This document shows positions 10,575 through 22,428 of a DNA stretch of 64,000 bases, piece after piece. Position numbers and translations under genes: made by a program. The stretch lies in NCBI GenBank assembly GCA_016748015.1, contig JAAOMT010000772.1, forward strand, positions 313,541-377,540, written 5' to 3'. The DNA comes from Geosiphon pyriformis. Lineage: Eukaryota > Glomeromycota > Glomeromycetes > Archaeosporales > Geosiphonaceae. Numbering within the stretch: the stretch's first letter is position 1; each line of letters begins with the position of its first letter. The notes beneath the pieces are model-generated. The model saw only the letters and a program-made list of their open reading frames with translations, was not told where the DNA came from and searched no databases.

Positions 10575-11772
10575 TATTATTTTTTTTTATTAATTAACAA
10601 GTAGAGCCCAACTATTATCTAATATACAGAAGCAAACCAAGTAATTTAGACTAAATATGGTTCATGTGCTTACTATACGTAACCAGCCACTTGAGCCAAA
10701 CAAGGCTACATTATACATATATACTAACTTTTAACTTATTATCTAAACTAGAAAAAACAAACAAGTCTTATGTAATCTAAAATTAACAGCAAAAAATTTA
10801 ACAATGCCAAACAAATAAGCCACCTCAGTTAATAGAACTTTAAACAAACTACTACACACCTTAAACAACATTCTTTTATTATTAACCAAACTACTCTTTT
10901 CTATATTAACTTTAAACTTTGACTTAAAATTTCACAGCTTACTGCAATGTATTTTAGCTAAATAATAGACAAAATTAATTATTACCAATACAGTTTTTTT
11001 CTTATTCTTGAATTTTAATATCACTTTATTAATCCAATCTTTAAAAACAAATCTTTTGTATATAATTTCATAAATACTAACATTTAATATCTTTAAAAAA
11101 AGAGTGCACAATACTAAAAATAATATAGAAAAAACAAATTTCACTAAAAATTTCCACAGCTTAGTATAATTTGTTAAAATCTCAGAGTAAATTAAAACAT
11201 CTTTTAGACAAGTGAAGACATAATTAAGCAGTTTAATATTACTACAAAACAAACACAATACATTTAAGTAATTTTTATTATATAGTTTTTTTTTAATTAC
11301 AGTTGGCAGTTTTTTATGAACTGTTTTTATCAAATATATGTAAAGTATCATTAAAGCTTTGTTAATAAAACTAGTAAGCATATAGAAGTCAAAATGCCAA
11401 ACTGAAGCAATACAGTGTCAATTAATAGTTTAAATAAACAAGTCTTATAGAATTTTTATACTCAGGTCTATTTTCTATTAAGTATAACTAATTAATCAAT
11501 ATATATTGCAAACAAAATAATAAGTATTGTCTAATATAATCAAATTTTTTGATCTTAATTTACATAACAGAAATATTTTTAGATTTAATTAAATTAATCA
11601 TATGCTGCTTTTTAATTCAGCATCTATTACAAAAATTAAACATAAGAAACATAAGCTTTAAAGTATATATATCTATAGCAATTTGACTATTTATATACAA
11701 GATCATTAAACAAAAAAAAAGAACACATTTTAATATTAATACAATAGTTTGTAACTCTAACAAAATTAATAA
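10575..11772 (-). mobile_element. LINE 3' portion (RNase H region, C-terminus, 3' UTR)
   Basis: Minus-strand remnant of the same LINE family as 26800-33249. The 149-codon frame at 10932-11381 (LIKTVHKKLPTVIKKKLYN.. and CLFCSNIKLLNYVFTC) aligns with 32804-33151 of the plus-strand copy. Upstream on the minus strand, 11440-11772 aligns with 32320-32760. Downstream, 10720-10930 continues into a tail ending in HKTCLFF, then a 3' UTR of mixed composition (10600-10720) and an A-rich end near 10575. It stops exactly at the LTR that starts at 11773; the matching 5' part is at 22429-23190. Non-functional. Confidence 0.8.
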
Positions 11773-12611
11773 TATTACTTATAGAAATAGAAATTATAAT
11801 AGGTAAAAAATTAGCCAATAAAAAAAAGTATAATAAAAAGAAAAATTTCCGAATTTTTTTTGAAAAATTGCAGAATTTTAGAATTTCAAAACTTTAGGAT
11901 TTTTTTTAAAAAATTGCAAAATTTCTTTTAAAAAAATTGAAAAATTTCAAAAAATTTTGTATAACATTAATTATGTATATATAATAAGAATATTAAAAAC
12001 AGAAAAAAAGTATTGAAAACAGAAAAAACAGTAATTAAAAACAAATAATTATCTAATAACTTTCTTTTTAAAAAATAATTTTCTACAACTTAAAGTGGAG
12101 TCATACTCATATTAATAAAAATATTTATTATCATCTAAATTCATGTTATTATTGTTGATTAAGAAATATTAATCTATTTTATACTATCAACAATCTATGT
12201 TAATAAAATCTAATACTTAATCATATTAGACCAATAGTTCTTAATTATAACTATTAATATAATACTAATTCTTGTTTTTTTTTGTTTTATTTTTTTTGTT
12301 ATTATTAATTAATTAAAAAATTAAGCACTAAAAAATTGATGTTAAGGATAGCTTAATAAAAATTTGTAAAACAAAAATAAAAAACTTTAAAAATAACTTA
12401 CTAAAAGAGTATAACTGCCAGAATAAACCAATTACTATGCTAAAAAAAAATTCACAAAAGAAAATCATTAATTAAATTTTTGTCTATTATACAAAAAACT
12501 TAACCAAAATTTTTAAACTCCAAAATTTTTAGAAATTATTATTATTAATTATTAAGCACCAAATTACAGATTTGTTATTTATTTTAATATTCCAAATAAT
12601 TACCTATAATA
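11773..12611 (+). repeat. 5' LTR of family A element A1
   Basis: Plus-oriented copy of the family A LTR: it starts TATTACTTATA and ends CCTATAATA, decayed forms of TGTTAC..ATAACA, and is immediately followed by a primer-binding-like TTTAGTGCTTTTTGTAA. The body is the reverse complement of the LTRs at 12855-13671 and 17660-18457 (including the octamer-rich AATACTTAATCATATTAGACC block). It interrupts the LINE at 11772. Confidence 0.75.
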
Positions 12612-12854
12612 TTTAGTGCTTTTTGTAAAGTATAATTTAACAAAAAACCAGCATTAATATCTATTATTTGGAATAATAGCAAAAGTAAAAATAATAGAAA
12701 CAAATTATTTGGAATTTACAAAAGCTTTATTTTAATATTATTAAATATATCTTGAATTAACAAATAACTATTGGTTAGCAGAATTAGCTTTTAATTTCTA
12801 TATTAACAAAAAAATTATATTTTACTTGAGAGGCCAAAAAAATTTAAAAGCCAC
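12612..12854 (+). mobile_element. Primer-binding site and 5' internal DNA of element A1
   Basis: TTTAGTGCTTTTTGTAA at 12612-12628 matches the site adjoining other family A 5' LTRs. The rest is the reverse complement of 17450-17640 in A2. It ends with CCAC at 12851-12854, the left copy of the target duplication of element A2; A1 resumes at 18458. Confidence 0.75.
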
Positions 12855-13671
12855 TGTTATAGATAATTATTTGAGATGTTAGAACAAATAACAAATCTAT
12901 AACTCAGTACTTAATAATTGTCAATATTAATAATTTCTAAAAGTTTTAAATTTTGAAGATTTTTATTGAGTTTTTTGTAAATAAACAGAGATTTAATTGA
13001 TAGTTTTTTTTGTGAATTTTTTTCTTTAATATGATAGCTAGTTTATTTTGACAGTTGTGCTCTTTTGGTAAGCTATTTTTAAGTTTTTTATCTTTGTTTC
13101 TGGGTCTTTTATCAAAATATTTTTGATATTAATTACTTGTGCTTAATTCTTTAATCAATTAATAAACAACAAAAAAAACAAAACAAAAAAAAATAAGAAA
13201 AGAAAATAAGAAATTAGTATCTTATTAATAGCTGTAATCAAAAGTTATTAGTCTAGTGTAGTTAAGTATTAGATTCTATCAACATAGATTGTTAATAGTG
13301 TAAAATAGATTAATATTTTTTAATCAAATAATGATAACATGAATTTAGATGATAATAAATATTTTTATTGATATAAGTATAATTTCACTTCAAGTTATAA
13401 AAAATTATTTTTTGAAAAGAGTAATATTGTTGTTTTAAATTCTGAACTAAATTGAATTAAATTACTTTTTCTGCTTCTAATATTCTTATTATATATACAT
13501 GATTTGTATTATATAAGATTCTTTAAAATCTTTTAATTTCTTTGAAAAAAATTCTGAAATTCTGGAATCTTGCAATTTCTTAAAAAAAATTCTGAAATTT
13601 TTCTATTTACTATGTTTTTTTCTAATTGGTTATTTTTTTATTTATTATTATTCCTATTTTTATGAATAATA
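12855..13671 (-). repeat. 3' LTR of A2
   Basis: 817 bp, left edge TGTTATAGATAATTATTTG, right edge GAATAATA. Same family as 17660-18457. The purine-rich tract lies directly right of it, as expected for the 3' LTR of a minus-oriented element. Confidence 0.8.
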
Positions 13672-13684
13672 TTATTCTCTTCTT

Positions 13685-14065
13685 TTAATATTTAGATTTA
13701 TTGAGATTTTTTAAATTTTTTAACTTTTCTAAATCTATACTAGTATATAAATAAGATTTCAATCTAATAACAGTTTTTTCAGATTTTCTGAAATCAAACT
13801 CTGTATTAGTATTATGTATATATTTTAGCATAATATTTTTATCATTATTGCTAAACCATTTAAGTTTCTGCTTTTTTGAAAGATTTAAAAGTATAATATA
13901 TTGTTTAAAATTGTAATTGGGTTTTAAATTGTTATTATTGTGATTGCCATTGTAAATAGAATTAAAATCATTATTGTTATTATTGTTAAAGTCTAAATTA
14001 GAATTAACTTTTAATTCCAAATTAAAAACATAGCTGTTAATTGGTTTTTTTTCTCTAGAAATCAA
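13685..14065 (-). pseudogene. Truncated dUTPase domain and linker of A2
   Basis: A 126-codon open frame on the minus strand. The first 50 residues are an Asn-rich linker. Then KLKWFSNNDKNIMLKYIHN leads into TEFDF (dUTPase motif 1 is usually A-G-Y/F-D-L) and later TSIDLE. The equivalent minus-strand frame in A5 at 51747-51970 goes on to motifs 2, 3 and 5; here the domain is cut after about 60 residues and the 3' LTR follows. A dUTPase hydrolyses dUTP to dUMP. This fragment cannot be active. Confidence 0.65.
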
Positions 14066-15059
14066 ATAGATTATGCATAATAGTAAATTATAAATAAAGT
14101 CACAATTGTTATAATACTTGAAGTTACTAAGAATTAGGAAATGTTTACAAAGTTTAATATTTAATTATTTTAAATACTGCTTTTGCTTTTCTTTAGTAAG
14201 TGCTAAATCTTAGTAGTGTTCATAGAATTGTTTTGGATTGTTTAAAATGTTAATAAAAATATCTAAATTGGAAATGAGAATGGTTTTAACAGGTTTTAGT
14301 GAATTGGTTTTAATTATAAGTATCTTATTAAACAAAGTGTCTTTAATTTTTACATTTGTTATTTACTAGATTTTGTCTTTATTATGTAAATAACCATTTA
14401 AATATAATAAAGCTCTGTTTTATGCAGCATTGAATGGTGTTTTTTTGCTCACTCAATTACTAATAAAAATTGTGTATTAACATGATACATGTTTTTCTTT
14501 AACCAGAAATGTTATTCCATATTTTTTTGTCAAGTAGTATTTCTTTACAAGCAAATTATAGTTTGTTATTCTACTTTTTTTGTTGTTTTGAGTAACCAAA
14601 ACATTCTCTGTGGCATGTTTTGCAATAGTAACAGATATGTGTTTTGTAGTTTTTTTTGAATAAGATTTAAGCTCTCATGGATAAAAGCTTTTTCTTGTAG
14701 TTCTTATATTTGAGTAGTATATAAAGTGGTTGTTTTTTTGGTTTTGAAATCAAGTAAAGTTAATGCCAACTGTTGGTTGTTTCTTTGACAATAGTAATGT
14801 TTTGAAATTTGTCTTCTTTCTTTCCTTTTTTTTTGTCATTTCAAGAGAATATTAGTGGTAATTTATTGTAATTGTTTTCAGCCTATAAAACTTAATAGGT
14901 CTCTTTTTTTTTCTTCTCAAATTTTATTAGTAGCTGTGATTGAGTTGTTTTAAAGGAGCTGTATATAGTTGGTACTTGTATATGCTAATCATCTTAACTA
15001 AGTTGTAGCTTTTAAGTATTCCAGTTAAATACAGTATTAGTCTTAGATAATTAGTCATT

Positions 15060-15360
15060 ATTAATTAGAGCTTAGTATTACATAATTTCTATGACAAGAA
15101 CTTTAATAAGTAAAATAATACTGTTGACTTTAAAAAAAAAGTCATTAATTTTATTAATAGGAGTCTTAATTACTTTATTAACTGTAATAATTCTGGTATT
15201 GGCAGCACAATCAACTTAGTAACCTAATTAGTTCATAAGTTGTTATATAATAATACTGTCTGCTGATTTGCTATTAAAGATTAACTTAATAAATTGGCTA
15301 TTAACTTTAATATCAATATACATGACAGTAATAAGTTTGGCATTAAGAGCAGCTCTACTA
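15060..15360 (-). pseudogene. Retropepsin of A2
   Basis: Minus-strand translation contains the YIDIKVNSQFIKLIFNSKSAD run and RIITVNK..KTPINKINDFF, then LIKVLVIEI. This is the aspartic protease of LTR elements (usually LDTG or LDSGS at the active site); here the catalytic Asp is Asn. Several stops (TAA, TAG) break the frame. The order relative to gag (right) and dUTPase (left) matches A4 and A5. Confidence 0.65.
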
Positions 15361-16089
15361 AATAATAAGATTTCTGCTTGATTTTTCAACTCAAATGAGA
15401 AGATAATGGCTAGTAATTTGTTTTTTGTAATGATTGCTAATAAGATGTTGTTGATGAATAGTTGTTTTATTTGTTCTGAATTGTTAAATTAAATATTTTT
15501 TAAGGTAACCAAAAGACTTAAATAGCTCTGAAAATTCGGGTTTTGAGTATATTTATTTTCTAAACTCTGTTGGCATAATCCTAAAAGTTGGTTCAATAAA
15601 CTGAGAATCAGTTAATATATAGCTATTGCTAATCTCTAATTTTGTTATATATGTGTAATTTTCAGTCTTTGAATTCTATTTAATATTGGCACAGTATTTT
15701 GAAGTAGTATTTAAATTAATTGGAACTGATAGATTATTTGTGGCTGTAATTAATAAATTATTGGTACTAAAGTCTAATAAATAAAAAATAAGTATATTAA
15801 TTATTGCATTATTGATTAATATAAGATTTAATGTTGATATTGTTCCTAATTTTAAATATAATTCGAATTTTGAAACCTGTGATTGGAGTTACTATATTGG
15901 TTTTCCAATTATTAGTTACTTAATCTTAAGCAACAATCTGTTTTTAAATGGCTTTGTTTATTATAATAGTAACAATTACATGTTTCTTGTTGCCATAATT
16001 GATTTGTTAATAATAATAGTATTAAATGTAACTAATTCTGAAACTGATTAGTGTTTTTTTGATTATTATGATGTTAAAAAAGCTGATAA

Positions 16090-17450
16090 ATTGCTTGGTT
16101 GTTAGCTAAGTATCTTTTGATCTTTTAATTAATAAAGTTACTAAATTGTTTTAGCTTAGAATCCAATTTAAATAATTTGTTCATTACTAAATTTATGGCT
16201 TAAACATAGTTGGCTTCAAATTTGGCTAATTCAAAATTTCTGGCATGTGTAATTGCATCTTGTAAAGTATTTGAATATATTAAATATACTTATTATAGCA
16301 AACTGCTATATAAATCATAAATAAATTGGTTTAGGATCTGTAGTATTATAAAGTAGTTACTATTAATTGCTTGGATTTGATGCATATTTCTGTAGAAACA
16401 TCCCAAATAAATAGTGATTGTTTTAGTATTATCTTGCTTAATGGTAGTAAAGCTTGTTAACAAATAATTGATGCTATTATTATTACTAAAATACTATAGA
16501 AACATGGTTTTGAACATGTCAAAATTTTGAGATTTGTTTACAAAATTTTGGTATCATGAGTTAGCAGTATCTTATAAAAAGTATAGAATAACTTGAAAAG
16601 CTTTAGTGTTATTCTATCTGTTAGCCATTATGATTTTTGTTATATTGTTAAACCATATTTGAACATTGTTTTCTTTACTAGTAAATTTTTCAAGTTTGAT
16701 AATTAGTGTATATATTATTGATATAAGTAATAATTTTTGTTGTTGTAATTATTGCTAGACAGCAATTAATATTACTGGTAGTTAATTAATCAAAATTATT
16801 GGAGGTAAGTTTTATGGAATAATAGAAGCTGGATTTGAATTGTTTAAGTTTTGTCAAATTTGACCAATTAAAGTTATAATTTCCAGGTTATTTAAAATCA
16901 AGTTTTGGTTATTATTTCTCTGATTGCTGTTTTTTTTTCTTCTGAATTGGTGTCTGTTTAATTACTGGCAGATTTGAAATTTGATTAAGATGACAATAAT
17001 CAAAGTTCTAATAGTGTTGTTAGTTGTAATTTAAATCCTTTAAAAAAATTACCATAAATTTCTAATAATTTGGCTTTTTTTTAATTATTTTGGAATAATA
17101 CTTTGGATAATAGTATTTTTATAGTTAATAATAATATGAATTCAGATAGTATGGAATAATACTTTTTGGTATATAATAATATAATAAGTAAATAAGTAAA
17201 ATAACTCTTGGTTTTTTTTAAGTAAGCTGTTGTATTTTTTTTGGTGTTTCTGCTAAAATTTGTAACTTTTTTTTATCTTTGTTTGAAAAAGTAATAGGAA
17301 ATTTCTATTGAGTGTAATTCTCAATTTTTTGATTTATCTTTGTAATTAATGAAATAAACAAATAATTTTGTAAAAACATAGTGGTTTGGAATAATTTACT
17401 GTAAAAATATTTGAGAATAGCTTCTGGATATTCTTAGTTTTTTAAGTAAG
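16090..17450 (-). pseudogene. gag of A2
   Basis: Collinear with the gag regions of A3 (19020-21400) and A5 (54170-55560). In A3 the same segment translates to FHRNLCQIQAINADYF and ALQILN, a capsid-like stretch typical of Ty3/Gypsy gag (retrotrans_gag-type). In A2 it is broken by stops and frameshifts. Confidence 0.6.
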
Positions 17451-17659
17451 ATTTAATTTTTTTGTTAATATAAAAATTGAAAATTAATTCTGCTGGCCAA
17501 TAGTTATTTGTCAATCCTAAGTGAGTTTGATAGTGTTGGAATAAAGTTTTCATAAATTCCAAGTGGTTTGTCCCTATTACTTCTGATTTTGTTACTGTTC
17601 CAAATGATAAATATTGGTGCTAGTTTTTTGTTAGATTATATTTTACAAAAAGCACTAAA

Positions 17660-18457
17660 TATTATAAATAATTATTTAAAGTGTTGAAACAAATAACAAA
17701 CTCATAACTTAATATTCAATAATTGTTGATGTTAGTAATTTTTGAAGATTTTGGTTGAGTTTTTTGTATAATAGACAGAAATTCAATTGATGGTTTTTTT
17801 TATGAATTTTTTTTTTTAGTGTAATAGCCAGTTTATTTTGGCAGTTGTGCTTTTCTGATAAGTTATTTTTAAATTTTCTATCTTTGTTTCTGGGTCTTTT
17901 ACCAGGCTATCTTTAATATTAATTACTTAATACTTAATTCCTTAATCAATTAGTAAACAACAAAAAAAATAAATAAATAAAAAATAAATAAAAATAAAAA
18001 ATTGGTATTCTGTTAATAGTCATAAGCAAAAGCTATTAATCTAATATGATTAAGTATTAAATTTTATTAACATAGAATGTTAATAGTATAGAATTAATTA
18101 ATATTTTTTAATTAAATAATGAAAACATGAATTTGAATGATAATAAATGTTTTATTGATATAGATATAATTCTATTTTAAGTTATAAAAAACTATCTTTT
18201 AAAGGAAAGAATATTGTTGTTCTGAAATCTGAATTGAATTGAATTGAATTATTTTTTTTGCTTTTAATACTTTTACTATATATATATAATTCATGTTATA
18301 TGAAATTTTTAAAATCTTTTAATTTTTTTGAAAAGAATTCTAAAATTCTAGAATTTTGCAATTTTTTAAGAGGAATTTTAGAATTCTTCTATTTATTACA
18401 CTTCTTTCTGATTGGCTATTTTTTTATCTATTATTATTTCTATTTTTATGAATAATA
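17660..18457 (-). repeat. 5' LTR of A2
   Basis: 798 bp, edges TATTATAAATAATTATTT and GAATAATA. Directly left of it, on the minus strand, lies TTTAGTGCTTTTTGTAA (17643-17659), the primer-binding-like site. Confidence 0.8.
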
Positions 18458-19016
18458 CTATTCTTAAAAATTTTTATAGTAAATTATTCTAAAGCATTAT
18501 GCTTCCACAAAATCATTTGTTCATCTTATTAATTATAAAGATAAATTAAAAAATTGAGAATTATATTCAACAAAAATTTTCTATTACTTTTACAGACAAA
18601 AAAAAAAAATTACAAACTTTAGCAAAAATACCAAAAAAAATACAACTACCTATTTGAAAGAAACCAAGAGTTATTTTACTTATTTATCTATTATATTATT
18701 ATATATTTAAAAGCATTATTCAGATAATATTAACAGTTGTGTTCATAACAAAAACACCATTAGCATAAATACTGTTTTAAAGCAATCAAAAAAAATTAAA
18801 CTATTAAAAATTTATAGCAATTTTTTCAAAAAATTTAAATTGTAATCAACAATACCATCAAAACTTTAATTACTACCATTTTAACCAAATTTCAGATCTG
18901 CCAATAATTAGGCAGACACTAATCCAGAAGAAAAAAAAGATAGTAATTAAGCAAATAATAAATAAAACCTGATTTCAAATAACTCAAAAGTCTAAATTTT
19001 GATTGTTCAAACTCAA
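18458..19016 (+). mobile_element. Continuation of element A1 (gag leader region)
   Basis: Reverse complement of A2 coordinates about 17430 down to 16845, so it continues A1 from 12854 after removal of A2. It ends abruptly at 19016, where family A sequence in the opposite orientation begins at a different element coordinate (about 16100 of A2). That junction is a rearrangement breakpoint. Confidence 0.75.
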
Positions 19017-19252
19017 CAAAACCAATTGTTAGCTAAGTATTTTTCAATTTTTTGATTGATGGTTTTGTCAAATTGCTTTAATTTGGTATTCAATTCAGAT
19101 AATGTGTTTATTACTAGATTTATAACTTGAATATGATTGGCTTCAAGTTCAGTCAATTCAAAATCTCTGGTATGTATAATTGTGTCTTGAAAAGTATTTG
19201 AATGTATTAAGCATATTTGTTGTAATAAACTGCTATATAGTCTGCAAATGAA

Positions 19253-19444
19253 TTAATTTAGGATCTGTAATGCTGTAAAGTAGTCAGCATTAATTGCTTG
19301 AATTTGACACAAATTTCTATGGAAGTGTTCTAAGTAATTAGTGACTGCTTTAATATCATCTTGTTTAATAGTATTAAAACTAGTTAATAGGTAATTAATG
19401 CTGTTATTATTATTAAAATACTGTAAAAACACAGTTTTAAACAT
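19253..19444 (-). pseudogene. gag capsid fragment of A3
   Basis: Open 63-codon segment with NYLEHFHRNLCQIQAINADYF and ALQILN, the best-preserved gag capsid stretch of family A in this window. Gag packages the element RNA into particles. The frame is interrupted on both sides. Confidence 0.65.
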
Positions 19445-19653
19445 GTTACAATTTTGGAATTTGTTTATAAAATTCTGGTATTATGAATTAGCAGTGTCTT
19501 AAAGAAAATATGGGATGGCTTAAAGTGTTTTAATATTGTTCTATCTGTTGGCTGTAATGGCTTTTATCATATTATTTAATTATGCTTGGGCATTGTTCTT
19601 TTTGTCAATAAATTTTTTGAATTTTGTGATTAGTATATAAACTATTAGTATAA

Positions 19654-20732
19654 TGTTATGGGTAAACTTGGTGGGGTATGGTGGTAATGTTTGGTGTTCT
19701 AATTTAGTATTCTAAGGTTGTATGTTTTTCACAGGGTTGATGTTTATCAGTCTCTAAAAGTCTTTTCTGGATGAGAATTTACCTGTTGAGTTCTTTGATT
19801 ATAAGGTACAGAGTTTTGGTTTTTGCTGATTGCAACTTCTTATAATGGTGAACTTTTTTTTCCAAGCTAATGAATGCAGTTGTTAGGGTCTGGCATTGTC
19901 TTTTCACCTTTCTGGTAAGCTATCAAGATAACATTAATATCCAAAAACCTAGAGAAAGCTTTTTTCTTTTACCAGGCTATCACGAAGTCTATTTCTAGAC
20001 AGTTGATTTTCTTATGTTGTCACTCCACAAGATAAAAATAAAAAAATAAAAGAAAATAAAAGAAAATAAAGAAGTAAAAAAAATAAAATAAAAAATAAGT
20101 GTCCTGTCAATAGCCGTAATTAAGAGCTATTGTGCTAACAGGTTAAGTAGTGGATAATAACATGAATTTGAAGAATTAAAGAAATATTTTATTAATATAA
20201 TTCTATTTTAGTTGATAGCAACTATCCTTGAAAGGAGGAGTATTTAATAATTATGGCCTGTGAGTCTAATTGACTCTGAGAGGCTAATTGACTCTTGAAA
20301 GTCTAATTTTCTCTCTGGATGTCTTTTTAACTTTTACAACTACTTGCTTTTATACATTCTTTTGGTTTTACAGGATTGCTTTTAATTGCTTTACTATTGC
20401 TAGCTATTGTTTGTTATTGCTAGCTTTTGCTTGTTATTGTTAGCTATTGCTTGTTATTACTAGCTATTGTATATTATTGCTAGCTTTTGTTCATTATTAC
20501 TAGCTATTGCTCATTATTACTAACTATTGCTCATTATTGCTAGCTTTTGCTTGTTATTGTTAGCTATTGCTTGTTATTACTAGCTATTGCTTGTTATTGC
20601 TAGCTATTGCTTGTTATTGCTAGCTATTGTTTGTGTTTGTCCTGTGTTATCTTGAGTTGTACCATATTTTTCTTGTTATGTTTTTTTGTCATGTTTTTTT
20701 CATAACTTTTTGGTTTTTCTACTCAGATAACA
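19654..20732. repeat. Solo LTR with internal tandem array, TSD ATAA
   Basis: Starts TGTTATGGG and ends AGATAACA, 1079 bp, flanked by ATAA at 19650-19653 and 20733-20736. The A3 gag leader continues directly across it. It is clearly less AT-rich than its surroundings and shares blocks with family A LTRs (for example AGCTATTGTGCTAACAGG), so it is probably a younger relative left by LTR-LTR recombination. Confidence 0.85.
20395..20634 (+). repeat. Tandem repeat, twelve 20-bp units
   Basis: Unit about TATTGCTAGCTATTGCTTGT, 12 copies in 240 bp, each with the GCTAGC palindrome or a one- or two-base variant. The segment from 20415 recurs almost exactly at 20535, so a six-unit (120-bp) block has been duplicated. 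It lies inside the solo LTR. Confidence 0.95.
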
Positions 20733-21635
20733 ATAAGTAGTAATTGTTATTATGGTTTTTGCTAAATGGTAATTAGTACTATTAATGATTAATTAAGATA
20801 ACTGGAGGTATGTTTTTTGAAAAAATAGAAATTAGGTTTGAATTGTTTGAATTTGGCTCAATTTGAATAATTAAAGTTTAAATTTTTAAGTTATTTGAGA
20901 TCAGATTTTAATTATTATTTTTCTAATTACTGTTTTTTTTTTCTGATTTGGTGTCTTTTTAATGATTGATAAATTCGAAATTTGGTTGAAATAATAGTAA
21001 TTAAAGTCTTTATAATATTGTTAATCATAATTTAAATTTTTTAAAGAAATTGTTGTAGGTTTTTAATAATTTGGCTTTTTCTTAATTATTTTGAAATAGT
21101 ACTCTAAATAATAATATTTTCACAGTTGATGATAATATAAATTCAAATAGTATGTAAATAGTATTTTCTGGTGTATAATAATATAATAGATAAATAGATA
21201 AAATAACTTTTGGTTTCTTTCAAGTAAGCAGTTGTATTTTTTTTAATGTTTCTGCTGAAGTTTGTAATTTTTTTTTGTCTGTAAAGATAATAGGAAATTT
21301 CTGTTAAGTGTAATTCTTAATCCCTTGATTTATCTTTGTAATTAGTGAAACAAACAAATGATTTTATGAAAGCATAGTGCTTTTAAGTAATTTACTATAG
21401 AAATTTTTGAAGATGGCTTCTGAATCTTTTTAATTTTTCATTAACATAGAAGTTGAAAGCTAATTCTGTTAACCAATAGTTACTTGTCAGTCCAAAATAA
21501 GTTTGATAATATTGAAATAAAAATTTGGCAAATTTTAAATGATTTGTTTTTATTACTTTTGATTCTGCTATTTTTCTAGATAATTAATGTTGGCACTGGT
21601 TTTTTGTTAGATTATACTTTACAAGGAATACCAAA

Positions 21636-22428
21636 TATTATAAATGATTATTTAGAAGTGTTAAAATAAATAAAAAATTTGTAACTTGGTGTTTAATAGC
21701 TGAAAATGTTGGTAATTTTTGAAGATTTTAAAGTCTAAAGATTTTGGTTAAGTTCTTTGTATAATAAACAAAAATTCAATTAATGGTTTCTTTTGTGAAT
21801 TTTTTTTTCAGTATAGTAATTGATTTATTTTGGCAGTTATGCTCTTCTAGTAAATTATCTTTAAATTTCTATTTTGTTCTTAGGTTTTTTGTCAGATTAT
21901 CTTTGATGTCAATTACTTAATACTTAATTTTTTTAATTAATTAGTAAACAACAAAAAAACAAAATAAAAAAAAATAAAAAATAAAAAATAAAAAATTAGT
22001 ATTCTATCAATAGCTGTGATCAAAAGTTATTAGTTTAATGTGGTTAAGTATTGAATTCTATTAACATAAAGTGTTAATAATATAAAATAGATTAATATTT
22101 TTTTAATCAAATAATGATAACATGAATTCAAGTAATAATAGATGTTTTATTGATATAAGTATAATTTTATTTTAAGTTATAAAAAACTATTTTTTTGAAA
22201 AAAAGAGTATTGTTGTTCTAAACTAAATTGTTTTGAATCTTTTTTCTGTTTTTAATACTTTTATTATATATATATAATTTATGTTATATAAAATTCCTTA
22301 AAATTTTTCAATTCTTTTAAAAAAAATTCTAGAATCCTGTAATTTTTCTTTTTATTATGTCTATTTCTGATTGGCTATTTTATCTATTTATTATAATTTT
22401 TAATTTTTATAAGTAATACTATTTACTT
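21636..22428 (-). repeat. 5' LTR of A3
   Basis: 793 bp, edges TATTATAAATGATTATTT and AAGTAATA, same family as the A2 and A5 LTRs. Confidence 0.8.

Larger units (their letters stand above)
12855..18457 (-). mobile_element. Family A element A2, deleted for most of pol
   Basis: Minus-oriented LTR element inserted in A1. LTRs are 12855-13671 and 17660-18457; the internal part is only 3988 bp. From its 5' end (right) it holds gag, a zinc-knuckle region, retropepsin and the first part of a dUTPase, then jumps to a purine-rich tract (near 13672-13690, minus strand AAAAGAAGAGAATAA) and the 3' LTR. Reverse transcriptase, RNase H and integrase are absent. Flanks CCAC (12851-12854) and CTAT (18458-18461) fit a 4-bp target duplication with two C-to-T changes, and the host A1 sequence reads continuously across. 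A copy of this form could move only with enzymes supplied in trans. Confidence 0.8.
19017..22428 (-). mobile_element. Family A element A3, 5' part only
   Basis: Minus-oriented: 5' LTR at 21636-22428, primer-binding-like TTTGGTATTCCTTGTAA beside it, then gag leader and gag to 19017, where it is cut. Interrupted by the solo LTR 19654-20732. The downstream half of the element and its 3' LTR are missing. The right edge abuts LINE sequence at 22429. Confidence 0.75.

Noticed and set aside
10932-11381. Cellular gene of 149 codons
   Set aside because: It aligns with the C-terminal region of the LINE at 32804-33151.
13685-14065. Independent Asn-rich gene
   Set aside because: It is the linker and start of the dUTPase of A2, and the same region occurs in A5.
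20395-20634. CRISPR-like array (regular 20-bp repeats)
   Set aside because: There are no spacers; the units are contiguous and lie in a eukaryotic LTR with target duplication.
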